DNA of 64,000 nt from Proteus mirabilis ATCC 29906 (GCF_000160755.1 NZ_GG668583.1:11892-75891); one strand, 5' to 3'; counted from the first letter of the stretch, positions 46,717 through 56,102 are shown. Program-made: numbers and translations. The notes: generated by a model not told the origin, from the letters alone.

Positions 46717-48087
46717 ATGAGAGCGTTATACGATTCTAAAAGTAAAACAATCGATGATCGCGGTATTAAAGCGCTGTTATCCAATGAAGCTAAATATTCA
46801 ACTTGGTTGATGTTTGAGGCGATGCTCGCTCAAGCTCAAGCTGAACACGGTTTTATTCCACAGTCAGCGGCTGATGAAATTAAAGAAAAAGCGGTTATTG
46901 AGAATATCGATTTTGAAGAAATGAACCGCATTTACCAAAAAATCGGTCATGGTTTCGTGCCCTTTTTAAAAGTGTTAGTTAAGGCATGTTCCCAAGAGAG
47001 TGGTAAATATGTGCACTACGGCATTACCACGCAGAATATTCAGCAAAGTTCACAGCTTTATATGATGAAGACAGTGCACCATAAATTTATGTTGCTACTT
47101 GGGGAGATCATCGAAAATTTAGCTAACTTGGCAGAAAAAACCAAACATATGGTCATGCCCGGTAGAACACATGGCCGCCATGCTATTCCTATTACTTACG
47201 GCTATAAAGTATCGGTCTGGATCAGTGATTTTATCGACTGTTATCAGCGCATGAGAGAGTGTGAAAAACGCGTCTTTACTATCATGATGGGCGGTGCTGT
47301 GGGTGCATTTAACTCAATGCCAGAAGTGGGTATGAAGGTGCAAAAACGTGTGGCTGAATTAGTCGGTATGGAAGCGATGGAGGTGCCCTCTCGTAACCTT
47401 AGTACACATAAATTAGAGTATATGGCTAATTTGGCATTGATGGCTAATATCTGCCATAAAATTGGTGAAGAAGTTTATAGTACGACACTTGAGGAAATTG
47501 CGGAAGTTTCGGAAGGGTTTACCAAAGGTACTGTTGGCAGTAGCACTATGCCGCATAAAATTAATCCTAAACTGGCTAAAGGGATCATCGCTAACTCACA
47601 AAAACTGTATTCTTTACCCAGTGTGGGTATGTATTCTGCGGTAAGACCTTATGAAGGGGATAGTAGCTCCTATATGTTATTTGATGGGTTACTGGAAGAG
47701 GCATTAGAGCTGACAACAGAAATTCTATTAAGAACAGAAGAGCTTTCCAGAACAATAGTACCGCATGAAGAGAGAATGCTACATAACGTCATGAGAAATA
47801 AAGGATTAGATAATACAGAGTACGTTATGATGAAAATGGCAGAAAAACTAGGCAAAGATAAAGCACACTCTTTATTGTATGAAGAGGCGATCAAAACAGC
47901 AGCAGATGGCGAAGATTTCTATACTAACTTGATAAAAAATCCCGTTATCTCTGCGGCATTTAGCCCAGAAGAAATTAAAGCAATGCTTGATCCAAGAGCC
48001 TATATCGGTTTATCGGTGGAAATTGCGGAGAAAGAAGCTAAACGCGGGCATGTGGCTAGCCAAGAAATTAAACAAAACTATCAATAA
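46717..48087 (+). CDS. fumarase/aspartase-superfamily lyase (adenylosuccinate lyase-like)
   Basis: 456-residue enzyme of the superfamily that eliminates fumarate from C-N or C-O bonds. Conserved regions: C1 YVHYGITTQNIQQSS (PurB has HxxTSxD; here YGITTQN), C2 MPGRTHGRHAIPITYGYKVS with the catalytic His pair, and C3 signature GTVGSSTMPHKINPKL with the catalytic Ser loop. It resembles PurB and 3-carboxymuconate cycloisomerase, but it is coupled to a PTS permease (13-bp gap) and an RpiR regulator, not to purine genes. A role in splitting a phosphorylated sugar-succinate/aspartate conjugate is an inference. Confidence 0.88.
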   Translation: MRALYDSKSKTIDDRGIKALLSNEAKYSTWLMFEAMLAQAQAEHGFIPQSAADEIKEKAVIENIDFEEMNRIYQKIGHGFVPFLKVLVKACSQESGKYVHYGITTQNIQQSSQLYMMKTVHHKFMLLLGEIIENLANLAEKTKHMVMPGRTHGRHAIPITYGYKVSVWISDFIDCYQRMRECEKRVFTIMMGGAVGAFNSMPEVGMKVQKRVAELVGMEAMEVPSRNLSTHKLEYMANLALMANICHKIGEEVYSTTLEEIAEVSEGFTKGTVGSSTMPHKINPKLAKGIIANSQKLYSLPSVGMYSAVRPYEGDSSSYMLFDGLLEEALELTTEILLRTEELSRTIVPHEERMLHNVMRNKGLDNTEYVMMKMAEKLGKDKAHSLLYEEAIKTAADGEDFYTNLIKNPVISAAFSPEEIKAMLDPRAYIGLSVEIAEKEAKRGHVASQEIKQNYQ

Positions 48088-48139
48088 GTCTATTAATAAA
48101 TAAAGTTATCAAGTATCCAAACATCGGGGATAATTAGTC

Positions 48140-48172
48140 AGAGAGCTTCTTAAATAAGAAGCTCTCTTTTTG
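48140..48172. terminator. strong bidirectional terminator after the PTS-lyase operon
   Basis: 13-bp perfect stem AGAGAGCTTCTTA (48140-48152) and TAAGAAGCTCTCT (48155-48167) followed by a T-run, between the convergent lyase and NSS genes. Confidence 0.92.
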
Positions 48173-48176
48173 TTTT

Positions 48177-49493
48177 TTAACCAATCAAACCATGTACCAA
48201 TATTATACCGATACAGATAGGGCCGATATAACGCCAAACTAATAATAAGCATTGGCGTTTTGCTCCAGTAATATTATCTGGAATAACCGCATTGGCTCTA
48301 CGTGACCAGCCAAAAATTAAACACATCGCAATACCAAACAGTGGCATTAAGATATTGGAGGTTAAGTAATCCAATAAATCAAAGAGTGTTTTGCCCCCTA
48401 AAGTTACATCACTCATAGGACCAAATGATAATGAAACTGGGATACCCATTAACATAATAGAGGCTGTGACCACTAAGCCAGCTCTACGGCGAGTCCACTG
48501 AAAACGCATTTGTACATAAGCGACGATATGTTCGAGTAATGAAATTGCAGAGGTTAATGCTGCCATTAATAATAAAACAAAGAAAGTGACCGCCAAGATA
48601 TTGCCACCAGGCAAGTTAGCAAAATAGACTGGCATGGTCATAAAGGTTAAGCCTGGGCCAGCATTTGGCTCTAATCCAGCAGCAGTTAACGCAGGGAAAA
48701 TCATTAAGCCTGCTAAAACACACACTAAACAAGAGAGGATCACAACCCACATACTAGAGTTAGCAATAGTCTTATTATCCGCTAAATAGGCGCTATAGGT
48801 AATATGAATACCCAAACCGATAGACAGCGAGAAGAAGGCTAATCCCAGCGCATCTAATACCCCTTGTGGGGTTAATTTACTAAAATCAGGATATAAGAAT
48901 AATTTTAAACCTTCTGAAGAGCCGGGTAAGCTAATACCGACAATAATCAAAATAATCATGATAATAAACAGTAATGGCATCATGATCTTGACGGCTTTTT
49001 CTAATCCGCGTTGAACACCCGCTAATACGACAAAACACGTTAATCCGGCAAACACCAAGTGAGCAAGAATAGGCCATAAAGGGTCACTGATAAAACGGGT
49101 GAAGATCCCTGTTAATTCACTGCTATCAGTAATATTTAATTCACCAGTAGCTGCCATAATGGTGTAACCAATGGTCCACCCCCCGACAACACTATAAAAG
49201 CTATAGATACACCATGAACTAAATACACCAATGACACCGATAATTACCCAATTACGTCCCATCATCTTTTTGAAGGCATTCACGGCTTCGGCATGGGTGC
49301 TACTACCCAAAATATTTTCAGCTAATAAAACAGCTAATCCGATAATAAAGCTAAATAACAGAAAGACGACGAGGAATGCACCACCTCCATTATTGGCGGC
49401 GACATAAGAGAACTTCCAAATTGCACCAATACCAATGGCAGAGCCAGCGGCTGCTAAAATATGGCCTACACGAGATGTCCATTGTTGGCTCAT
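48177..49493 (-). CDS. sodium-dependent amino-acid transporter, NSS family
   Basis: 438-residue neurotransmitter:sodium symporter homologue with about 11 membrane segments, in the LeuT fold. TM1 reads RVGHILAAAGSAIGIGAIWK then FSYVAANNGGGAF; the usual GNxWRFPY is altered to GAIWKFSYV, so Na-site and substrate contacts differ from LeuT. Bacterial NSS proteins import amino acids (Trp, Tyr, Ala, Met, branched chain); substrate unknown here. GGAGGC precedes the start, which overlaps by 4 bp a 35-codon upstream ORF, and its leader has a terminator-like hairpin. Confidence 0.9.
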   Translation of the reverse strand: MSQQWTSRVGHILAAAGSAIGIGAIWKFSYVAANNGGGAFLVVFLLFSFIIGLAVLLAENILGSSTHAEAVNAFKKMMGRNWVIIGVIGVFSSWCIYSFYSVVGGWTIGYTIMAATGELNITDSSELTGIFTRFISDPLWPILAHLVFAGLTCFVVLAGVQRGLEKAVKIMMPLLFIIMIILIIVGISLPGSSEGLKLFLYPDFSKLTPQGVLDALGLAFFSLSIGLGIHITYSAYLADNKTIANSSMWVVILSCLVCVLAGLMIFPALTAAGLEPNAGPGLTFMTMPVYFANLPGGNILAVTFFVLLLMAALTSAISLLEHIVAYVQMRFQWTRRRAGLVVTASIMLMGIPVSLSFGPMSDVTLGGKTLFDLLDYLTSNILMPLFGIAMCLIFGWSRRANAVIPDNITGAKRQCLLLVWRYIGPICIGIILVHGLIG

Positions 49494-49597
49494 TTTGCCT
49501 CCGATTTCATTATGTTAATGATAGAAACGGTTGCCGAACAATAGTGTATTGCAAAGGTGTGATAACCCTTAATCCTTGTAGTGGAACGAGACATCAT
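49490..49597 (-). CDS. 35-codon upstream ORF translationally coupled to the NSS transporter
   Basis: Begins ATGATG (MMSRSTTRIKGYH) 5 nt after a strong GGGGAG and ends with a TGA that overlaps the ATG of the transporter (ATGA). The peptide is Ser/Thr/Ile-rich with no membrane helix. The strong ribosome site and exact coupling argue that it is translated. It may be a leader peptide or a small partner protein. No family recognised. Confidence 0.6.
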   Translation of the reverse strand: MMSRSTTRIKGYHTFAIHYCSATVSIINIMKSEAK

Positions 49598-49619
49598 AAA
49601 AACTCCCCTAAAAACAGTT

Positions 49620-49658
49620 CCACCAGCAGGGTTATAAAAAAACCACCTTACTGGTGGC
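49620..49658 (-). promoter_or_regulatory. terminator/antiterminator-like leader of the NSS transcript
   Basis: On the minus strand CCACC (49657-49653) pairs with GGTGG (49647-49643) and is followed by T7, a classical intrinsic terminator. The upstream arm CCACCAG (49657-49651) can instead pair perfectly with CTGGTGG (49626-49620) downstream, which would disrupt the terminator. This is a typical layout for attenuation upstream of the leader ORF and the NSS gene. Confidence 0.6.
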
Positions 49659-49903
49659 TTTAGCAAAAAATGAACGAGCTTGGCCACCCTAATAAAGTAG
49701 GAGTAGATATAGGCCTAGAAGTCGATTGTTAGTGTTAATGTTCATGTTTTTGCTCTTTATTGAAATGAATTTGGTTTGTTGCACTGATTTATTGAATGCC
49801 ACTGCTAACAAATAACTATTTTGTTATATCATAAAAACAAATTAATGAAAGCCCTTTTTTTAAAAAACTTGATAACGTTTTGATAACTTTTGCTCAGAAA
49901 ATC

Positions 49904-49925
49904 TTGTCGACAAAAATGTCGATAT
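49904..49925 (+). promoter_or_regulatory. candidate FhlA enhancer sites upstream of fdhF
   Basis: TTGTCGACAA (49904-49913, a perfect palindrome) and ATGTCGATAT (49916-49925) share the core TGTCGA spaced 12 bp apart, about 70 bp upstream of the sigma54 promoter. FhlA recognises TGTCG-containing elements at formate-regulon genes; the match is by memory of the motif, not alignment. Confidence 0.55.
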
Positions 49926-49982
49926 AACCTTGGTAGCCAGTGACAGAAATACTATCTACTTATTTTTACATGGTTTTTTACT

Positions 49983-49998
49983 TGGCATAAATCGTGCT
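49983..49998 (+). promoter_or_regulatory. sigma54 (-24/-12) promoter of fdhF
   Basis: TGGCATAAATCGTGCT carries GG (49984-49985) and GC (49996-49997) separated by exactly 10 nt, the invariant sigma54 spacing. The predicted start is near 50009, about 45 nt before the fdhF ATG. E. coli fdhF is likewise RpoN/FhlA-dependent. Confidence 0.85.
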
Positions 49999-50053
49999 TA
50001 GTTGGATGTTCTTTATGACTCTTTTACTCCCTAGTTAGGGGAAAGGATATCAA

Positions 50054-52222
50054 ATGAACAAAATCAACTCCGTCTGTCCTTATTGTGGCGCTGGCTGCAA
50101 AATCAATCTCTGTGTCGAAAATGGTCGAATAATCAAAGCTGAAGGTGCCAATGGCGTCACTAACCAAGGCGAGCTTTGTTTAAAAGGTCTCTATGGATGG
50201 GATTTTTTAAATGACAATAAATTACTGACAGCCAGAATTCATCAACCGATGATCCGCCGACAAAAAGGGGCTGATTTTGAAATTGTCAGTTGGGATGAAG
50301 CGATTGAGTTTACGGCTAAAAAGTTACTCGCAATTAAAGAGAAATACGGTGCTAAATCTATTATGTGCACCGGCTCCTCTCGGGGTACAGGTAACGAAAC
50401 CAATTTTGTGATGCAAAAATTTGCTCGTGCTGTACTGGGTAATAATAATGTTGATTGCTGTGCCCGTGTTTGTCATGGCCCTTCTGTTGCTGGTTTACAA
50501 GAAACACTAGGCAATGGGGCAATGAGTAATTCCATTGCTGATATTGAAGATTCAGATTGTTTGTTGGTGTTTGGTTATAACTGTGCCGACTCTCACCCTA
50601 TTGTGGCGCGTCGTGTGGTGAAAGCGAAACAAAAAGGGGCCAAAATTATTGTTTGTGATCCTCGTAAAATAGAAACAGCGAAGATTGCTAATCAATATCT
50701 TCCCTTAAAGAATGGCACCAATATGGCGTTAGTTAATGCATTTGCCTATACGCTGATTGATGAAGATCTTTATGACAAAGAATATGTGAGTCGTTACACC
50801 GAAGGTTTTGAAGAATATAAAAAACAGCTGGTGGATTATAGCCCTGAAGCAGTAGAACGTATTGTTGGGGTTTCTGCAAGCGAGATCCGCCAAGCTATGC
50901 GCACTTATGCAGTCGCAAAAACAGCCACCATTATGTGGGGAATGGGGGTAACACAATTTGGTCAAGCGGTAGATGTTGTGAAAGGGCTAGCGAGTTTAGC
51001 GTTATTGACGGGTAATTTAGGCAAACCACATGCAGGGGTTGCTCCTGTTCGCGGGCAAAATAATGTACAAGGTGCTTGTGATATGGGGGTTTTACCCAAT
51101 ATGTTCCCCGGCTATCAAAGTGTGACAGATGAAGGTATTCGTCAAAAATTTGCTCAAGCTTGGCATATTCCGGTTGAAAAACTCGATCCGCAAGTGGGTT
51201 ATCGCATCACTGAAGTCCCTCATTTAGCCATTGAAGGTAAAGTGAAAGCTTATTACATCATGGGAGAAGATCCACTTCAAACTGAGGCAGATTTAGGTCT
51301 GGTTAGAAAAGGTTTTCAAGCGCTCGATTTTATTGTGGTTCAAGATATCTTTATGACGAAAACGGCAGAGCAAGCAGATGTTATTTTACCTTCTACCAGT
51401 TGGGGTGAGCACGGTGGTATTTTTACTTGTGCTGATAGAGGTTTTCAACGTTTTGAACAGGCAGTACAAGCACGTGGTAACGTTAAACGTGATTGGGAAA
51501 TCATTAGTTTATTAGCCACGGCTATGGGCTATCCAATGTCTTATACAGATAATGAAGAAATTTGGCATGAGGTAAGAGCATTATGTCCGCTATTTTTCGG
51601 TGCGACCTATGAAAAATTAGCGGGATTAGCCCATATACAATGGCCTTGTCCTGAGCTCGATCATCCGGGAACACCCTATTTATATTCAGATAATCGATTC
51701 ACAACGCCATCAGGTAAAGGCCAGCTTTTTGCTACCGCATGGCGCGCTCCTGCAGAATTGCCTGATGAAGAGTATCCAATGATTTTATCAACGGTACGTG
51801 AGGTAGGGCACTACTCTTGTCGCTCAATGACGGGTAACTGTAAAGCATTAGCATCATTAGCAGATGAACCGGGGTATGTGCAAATTCACCCTGATATTGC
51901 TAAAGCGGCAGGTATTGCTGATCAAGAAATTGTTTGGGTTGCATCTCGTCGAGGTAAGGTGTTGTCACGGTGTAATCTAAACGAAACCGTTAATAAACAA
52001 GCTATTTATATGACTTATCAATGGTGGATTGGTGCATGTAACGAACTGACACAAGATAATCTCGATCCTGTCTCAAAAACTCCAGAAACTAAATATTGTG
52101 CTGCACGAGTGGTGAAGATTGACGATCAAAAATGGGCAGAAAGCCAAGTCGCTCAAGATAATCACGCCATGAGAAGTCGTTTAATTAATTTAGTCGAGCA
52201 AGCAAAAACAGCGACACACTAA
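50054..52222 (+). CDS. fdhF: formate dehydrogenase H homologue with Cys instead of selenocysteine
   Basis: Molybdopterin formate dehydrogenase of the formate hydrogenlyase complex, 722 residues (E. coli 715). The N-terminal 4Fe-4S ligands are Cys8, Cys11, Cys15 and Cys42. The catalytic residue that is selenocysteine 140 (UGA) in E. coli is Cys140 here (TGT at 50471-50473, in CCARVCHGPSV), with catalytic His141 and Arg in HYSCRSMTGNC retained. GGGGAAAGGA precedes the start. Cys variants are active but slower. Expression is likely formate-induced through sigma54. Confidence 0.95.
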   Translation: MNKINSVCPYCGAGCKINLCVENGRIIKAEGANGVTNQGELCLKGLYGWDFLNDNKLLTARIHQPMIRRQKGADFEIVSWDEAIEFTAKKLLAIKEKYGAKSIMCTGSSRGTGNETNFVMQKFARAVLGNNNVDCCARVCHGPSVAGLQETLGNGAMSNSIADIEDSDCLLVFGYNCADSHPIVARRVVKAKQKGAKIIVCDPRKIETAKIANQYLPLKNGTNMALVNAFAYTLIDEDLYDKEYVSRYTEGFEEYKKQLVDYSPEAVERIVGVSASEIRQAMRTYAVAKTATIMWGMGVTQFGQAVDVVKGLASLALLTGNLGKPHAGVAPVRGQNNVQGACDMGVLPNMFPGYQSVTDEGIRQKFAQAWHIPVEKLDPQVGYRITEVPHLAIEGKVKAYYIMGEDPLQTEADLGLVRKGFQALDFIVVQDIFMTKTAEQADVILPSTSWGEHGGIFTCADRGFQRFEQAVQARGNVKRDWEIISLLATAMGYPMSYTDNEEIWHEVRALCPLFFGATYEKLAGLAHIQWPCPELDHPGTPYLYSDNRFTTPSGKGQLFATAWRAPAELPDEEYPMILSTVREVGHYSCRSMTGNCKALASLADEPGYVQIHPDIAKAAGIADQEIVWVASRRGKVLSRCNLNETVNKQAIYMTYQWWIGACNELTQDNLDPVSKTPETKYCAARVVKIDDQKWAESQVAQDNHAMRSRLINLVEQAKTATH

Positions 52223-52254
52223 ATTAATCACTCAAGAGAAATATAACAAAATCA

Positions 52255-52281
52255 ATGGAGGCTATTTAGCCTCCATTTTTA
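52255..52281 (+). terminator. intrinsic terminator of fdhF
   Basis: Perfect 10-bp stem ATGGAGGCTA (52255-52264) and TAGCCTCCAT (52267-52276) followed by a T-run, 33 bp after the stop. Confidence 0.92.
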
Positions 52282-52366
52282 TTCTGTTTATTTATCATCA
52301 TGTTATATCAATTTGGTCATTGTTTGATCTTCTTCACAGATCGTAGTTTTTTCGATTGAGAAATAA

Positions 52367-52395
52367 AACTCCGTAAAATAATATAATTCGGAGTT
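52367..52395 (+). promoter_or_regulatory. inverted repeat in the nanE promoter region
   Basis: AACTCCG (52367-52373), 15-nt AT-rich spacer, CGGAGTT (52389-52395), ending 32 bp upstream of nanE. The AACTCC/GGAGTT element recurs upstream of nanA (57218-57229), so it may be the operator of the local RpiR-type NanR. Confidence 0.5.
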
Positions 52396-52427
52396 ACATT
52401 TCAAAAAAAGAGAGCAGTGAGTTCAAC

Positions 52428-53126
52428 ATGGCACTAATTGAAAAGATGACTAAAGATATTCAACAAAAAGGTGGGTTAATTGTTTCTTGCCAACCTGTTG
52501 ATAATAGTCCAATGGATAAACCTGACATTGTAGCCGCAATGGCTCAAGCAGCAGTAAATGCAGGTGCCGTCGCAGTACGTATTGAAGGAATTGATAATTT
52601 AAAAGCAACACGTCCTCTTATTGATGTGCCAATTATTGGAATTGTAAAACGTGATTTGCCTGATAGCCCTGTCAGGATCACGCCTTGGTTAAATGATATT
52701 GAAGCATTGGCTGCAGCTGGTGCAGATATTATCGCTTTTGATGGTACTGATCGCCTACGCCCAGTTCCCGTGAAAGCATTGCTAGAGCATGTTCATCGTT
52801 TAGGAAAACTAGCGATGGCAGATTGTGCCACTTTTAATGAAGGGATGTATTGTCATCAACTCGGTACCGAATTTATTGGCTCAACGATGTCAGGTTATAC
52901 CGGTGGGGAAATACCAAAATTACCCGATCTTCAACTGGTGACCGCATTAGCAGAGCAAGGATGTCGAGTGATTGCGGAAGGGCGTTATAACACACCAATG
53001 ATGGCGGCAAGGGGTATGCAAGCGGGAGCTTGGGCTGTCACCGTTGGCTCTGCATTAACTCGTCTTGAACATGTCTGTGAGTGGTTTACTCAGGCATTAA
53101 AGTGGCAGCAGGAGTTAGATAGATGA
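52428..53126 (+). CDS. nanE: N-acetylmannosamine-6-phosphate 2-epimerase
   Basis: Converts ManNAc-6-P to GlcNAc-6-P in sialic acid catabolism. TIM-barrel protein of 232 residues with [35 protein letters not shown], the catalytic Lys and Glu segments ([15 protein letters not shown]) and [13 protein letters not shown]. First gene of nanE-nanK-siaT-nanQ, with a 4-bp ATGA overlap to nanK. Confidence 0.96.
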   Translation: MALIEKMTKDIQQKGGLIVSCQPVDNSPMDKPDIVAAMAQAAVNAGAVAVRIEGIDNLKATRPLIDVPIIGIVKRDLPDSPVRITPWLNDIEALAAAGADIIAFDGTDRLRPVPVKALLEHVHRLGKLAMADCATFNEGMYCHQLGTEFIGSTMSGYTGGEIPKLPDLQLVTALAEQGCRVIAEGRYNTPMMAARGMQAGAWAVTVGSALTRLEHVCEWFTQALKWQQELDR

Positions 53127-53992
53127 ATACATTAGCGATTGATATTGGAGGAACCAAAATCTCGGCAGCATTAATTAGCCGAGATAACCAATTGACACAA
53201 CATCGACAAATAGCAACACCAGCAAGTCCATCTCCAACACAACTTTATGAAGCATTAGTTAGCATTATTACACCATTAAAAAACCATGCCGATAGTGTTG
53301 CCGTTGCATCAACAGGGATCATTTGTAATGGCATTTTAACCGCATTAAACCCCGATAATTTAGGTGGATTAAACGATTTTCCTTTAATGGAAACACTATC
53401 AACCCTTACCGGATCACCTTGTTGGTTACTTAATGATGCCCAAGCTGCCACATGGGCTGAGTATTATCATCGTCGTGACACTATATCTGATATGGCGTTT
53501 ATTACGGTCTCAACCGGCGTTGGCGGAGGCATTGTTCAGCAAGGGCAGCTACTAATAGGAAAACGTGGTCTTGCAGGCCATTTAGGTCATACCTTAGCTG
53601 ATCCTCGAGGCCCTCGTTGTGGATGTGGCCGCTATGGTTGTGTTGAAGCCATCGCATCGGGGCGTGCGATTGCCTCACAGGCCGAAGGGGAACTTGCTGG
53701 TAAAGATGCTAAGGCAATTTTCAGCGCTTTTCATCAGGGAAACTTACAGGCTACCACCATTATTAAACGCTCTGCCAACACCATAGCTAATTTGATCACA
53801 AATATTAAAGCTACAACAGATGCTGATTGTGTTGTGCTTGGTGGCAGTGTGGGGCTTGCTAATGGCTATCTCGAATTGGTTCAAGTTGCTATGGCACAAC
53901 AACCATTAGCATTACAAGTGCCGATTGTATCAGCTCACTATCATCATGATGCTGGATTATGGGGCGCAGCCCTATGGTCTAGAGAGCAATAA
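53123..53992 (+). CDS. nanK: N-acetylmannosamine kinase
   Basis: ROK-family kinase that phosphorylates ManNAc at C6. 289 residues with the phosphate loop [23 protein letters not shown], the catalytic Asp in [13 protein letters not shown] and the zinc-site ROK signature [21 protein letters not shown]-like region (HLGH and CGCGRYGC). Start overlaps the nanE stop (ATGA). Confidence 0.96.
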   Translation: MNTLAIDIGGTKISAALISRDNQLTQHRQIATPASPSPTQLYEALVSIITPLKNHADSVAVASTGIICNGILTALNPDNLGGLNDFPLMETLSTLTGSPCWLLNDAQAATWAEYYHRRDTISDMAFITVSTGVGGGIVQQGQLLIGKRGLAGHLGHTLADPRGPRCGCGRYGCVEAIASGRAIASQAEGELAGKDAKAIFSAFHQGNLQATTIIKRSANTIANLITNIKATTDADCVVLGGSVGLANGYLELVQVAMAQQPLALQVPIVSAHYHHDAGLWGAALWSREQ

Positions 53993-54043
53993 AAAAACTG
54001 TCGTAAAACTTACCTTTTACCCTACATATGGCAGGACTAAAAA

Positions 54044-55534
54044 ATGCAATTACATGATTTTGGTTTTATTAACTATGCAGTGCTGTTTGGCTATTTGGCA
54101 GCTATGTTACTCGTGGGTGTTTATTTTTCTAAACGTCAAAAAACTGCGGATGACTATTTCCGTGGTGGAGGGCGAGTTCCTGGGTGGGCCGCTGGAGTGT
54201 CTGTATTTGCGACCACATTAAGCTCGATTACATTTATGTCCATTCCTGCTAAAGCTTATACTTCTGATTGGACCTTTATTATTGGACAGTATTTAGCTAT
54301 TGCAATTTTACCTTTAGTTTTTTATTTCTATATTCCTTTTTTTAGAAAATTAAAAATCACCTCCGCTTATGAATATCTAGAAGCTCGTTTTGATGTTCGT
54401 AGTCGTTTATTTGCTAGCCTTTCATTTATGTTATTCCATATTGGGCGTGTTGCTATTATTACTTATTTAACCGTACTAGCTTTACGTCCTTTTATGGGGA
54501 TTGATCCGGTCGTGTTAATCGTATTAATAAGCTTATTATGCATTATTTATACTTGGATGGGGGGCATTGAAGGCGTTATTTGGACGGATGTTATTCAAGG
54601 TTTATTACTTTCTGGTGGTGCTGTACTGATCTTTATTATGATCTGTTTTAAAGTTGATGGTGGTATTAGCGAAATTTTTACTACTACAGCACAAGCAGAT
54701 AAATTCTTTCCTACCACACAATGGCGCTGGAGTTGGACAGATAGCACTATTCCTGTATTAATGATTGGGTTTTTATTTGCCAATATTCAGCAATTTACTG
54801 CTAGTCAGGATGTTGTGCAACGCTATATCGTTACCGATTCTATTAAAGAAACTAAACGTACATTGATAACTAACGCTAAATTAGTGGCTATTATTCCTAT
54901 TTTCTTTTTTGCCATCGGCTCTGCATTGTTTGTTTACTACCAACAAAACCCAAGTTTATTACCCGCAGGATTTAATACGGGGGGAATTTTACCACTATTT
55001 ATCGTGACGGAAATGCCTATCGGTATTGCAGGGTTAATTATTGCAGCTATTTTTGCTGCTGCACAATCAAGTATTTCTAGTAGTTTAAATAGTATTTCAA
55101 GTTGCTTTAATTCTGATATTTATACTCGTCTTAGTAAATCATCCCCTAGTCCTGAACAAAAAATGAAAGTCGCAAAGTTAGTTATTATTGTGGCAGGGAT
55201 ATTCAGTAGTTTAGCGGCAATTTGGTTAGTTTTATCCGATGAAGCTGAAATTTGGGATGCATTTAATAGCCTTATAGGTCTTATGGGCGGACCAATGACA
55301 GGCCTATTTATGCTGGGAATTTTTGTAAAACGTGCTAATGCCGGTAGCGCCGTTGTTGGGATCATCGTGAGTATTATTGCAGTATTGGCTGCACGTTATG
55401 GCAGTGATCTTAACTTCTTCTTCTATGGAGTCATTGGTTCAATGTCAGTGGTGATTGCAGGAACCATTACGGCACCACTTTTCGCACCAGCAAAACAGCT
55501 TTCCTTAGATGACAGTGAAACATCAGAGAACTAA
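54044..55534 (+). CDS. siaT: sodium/sialic acid symporter SiaT
   Basis: SSS-family (LeuT-fold) secondary importer of N-acetylneuraminic acid. The 496-residue sequence appears to match the Proteus mirabilis SiaT of known structure as I recall it: the ligand residues Thr58, Ser60, Thr63, Gln82 and Arg135 fall at exactly those positions. About 13 membrane segments; SSS signature region IIAAIFAAAQSSISSSLNSI. It replaces the MFS-type NanT of E. coli. Gap of 51 bp from nanK and 13 bp to nanQ. Confidence 0.95.
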   Translation: MQLHDFGFINYAVLFGYLAAMLLVGVYFSKRQKTADDYFRGGGRVPGWAAGVSVFATTLSSITFMSIPAKAYTSDWTFIIGQYLAIAILPLVFYFYIPFFRKLKITSAYEYLEARFDVRSRLFASLSFMLFHIGRVAIITYLTVLALRPFMGIDPVVLIVLISLLCIIYTWMGGIEGVIWTDVIQGLLLSGGAVLIFIMICFKVDGGISEIFTTTAQADKFFPTTQWRWSWTDSTIPVLMIGFLFANIQQFTASQDVVQRYIVTDSIKETKRTLITNAKLVAIIPIFFFAIGSALFVYYQQNPSLLPAGFNTGGILPLFIVTEMPIGIAGLIIAAIFAAAQSSISSSLNSISSCFNSDIYTRLSKSSPSPEQKMKVAKLVIIVAGIFSSLAAIWLVLSDEAEIWDAFNSLIGLMGGPMTGLFMLGIFVKRANAGSAVVGIIVSIIAVLAARYGSDLNFFFYGVIGSMSVVIAGTITAPLFAPAKQLSLDDSETSEN

Positions 55535-55544
55535 GAAGGAATAA

Positions 55545-56021
<477 letters not shown>

Positions 56022-56036
56022 TCATTATTATTTAAT

Positions 56037-56102
56037 AAAACGCTTTATTTCTCATGTATCAGTTAGTTGGAGTTATAGTGATACTGAGAATAAGGCGTTT
56101 TG
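56037..56102 (+). terminator. long hairpin terminator after nanQ
   Basis: AAAACGCTTTATTTCTCA and TGAGAATAAGGCGTTTT pair with G-U/mismatch at two positions, plus GTATCA/TGATAC nearer the loop, followed by T-rich sequence. It separates nanQ from nanR. Confidence 0.8.

Larger units (their letters stand above)
49494..50053. other. 560-bp divergent control region of the NSS gene and fdhF
   Basis: Holds, from left to right: the 35-codon leader ORF, a terminator/antiterminator-like leader for the NSS transcript (minus strand), then paired TGTCGA elements and a sigma54 promoter for fdhF (plus strand). No other genes are visible. Confidence 0.7.

Noticed and set aside
49599-49687. GTG-initiated extension of the 35-codon ORF containing RWFFY, considered as an aromatic leader peptide
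   Set aside because: The aromatic codons come from the T-run of the terminator itself, and the GTG lacks a ribosome site; the inner ATG with GGGGAG is a better start.
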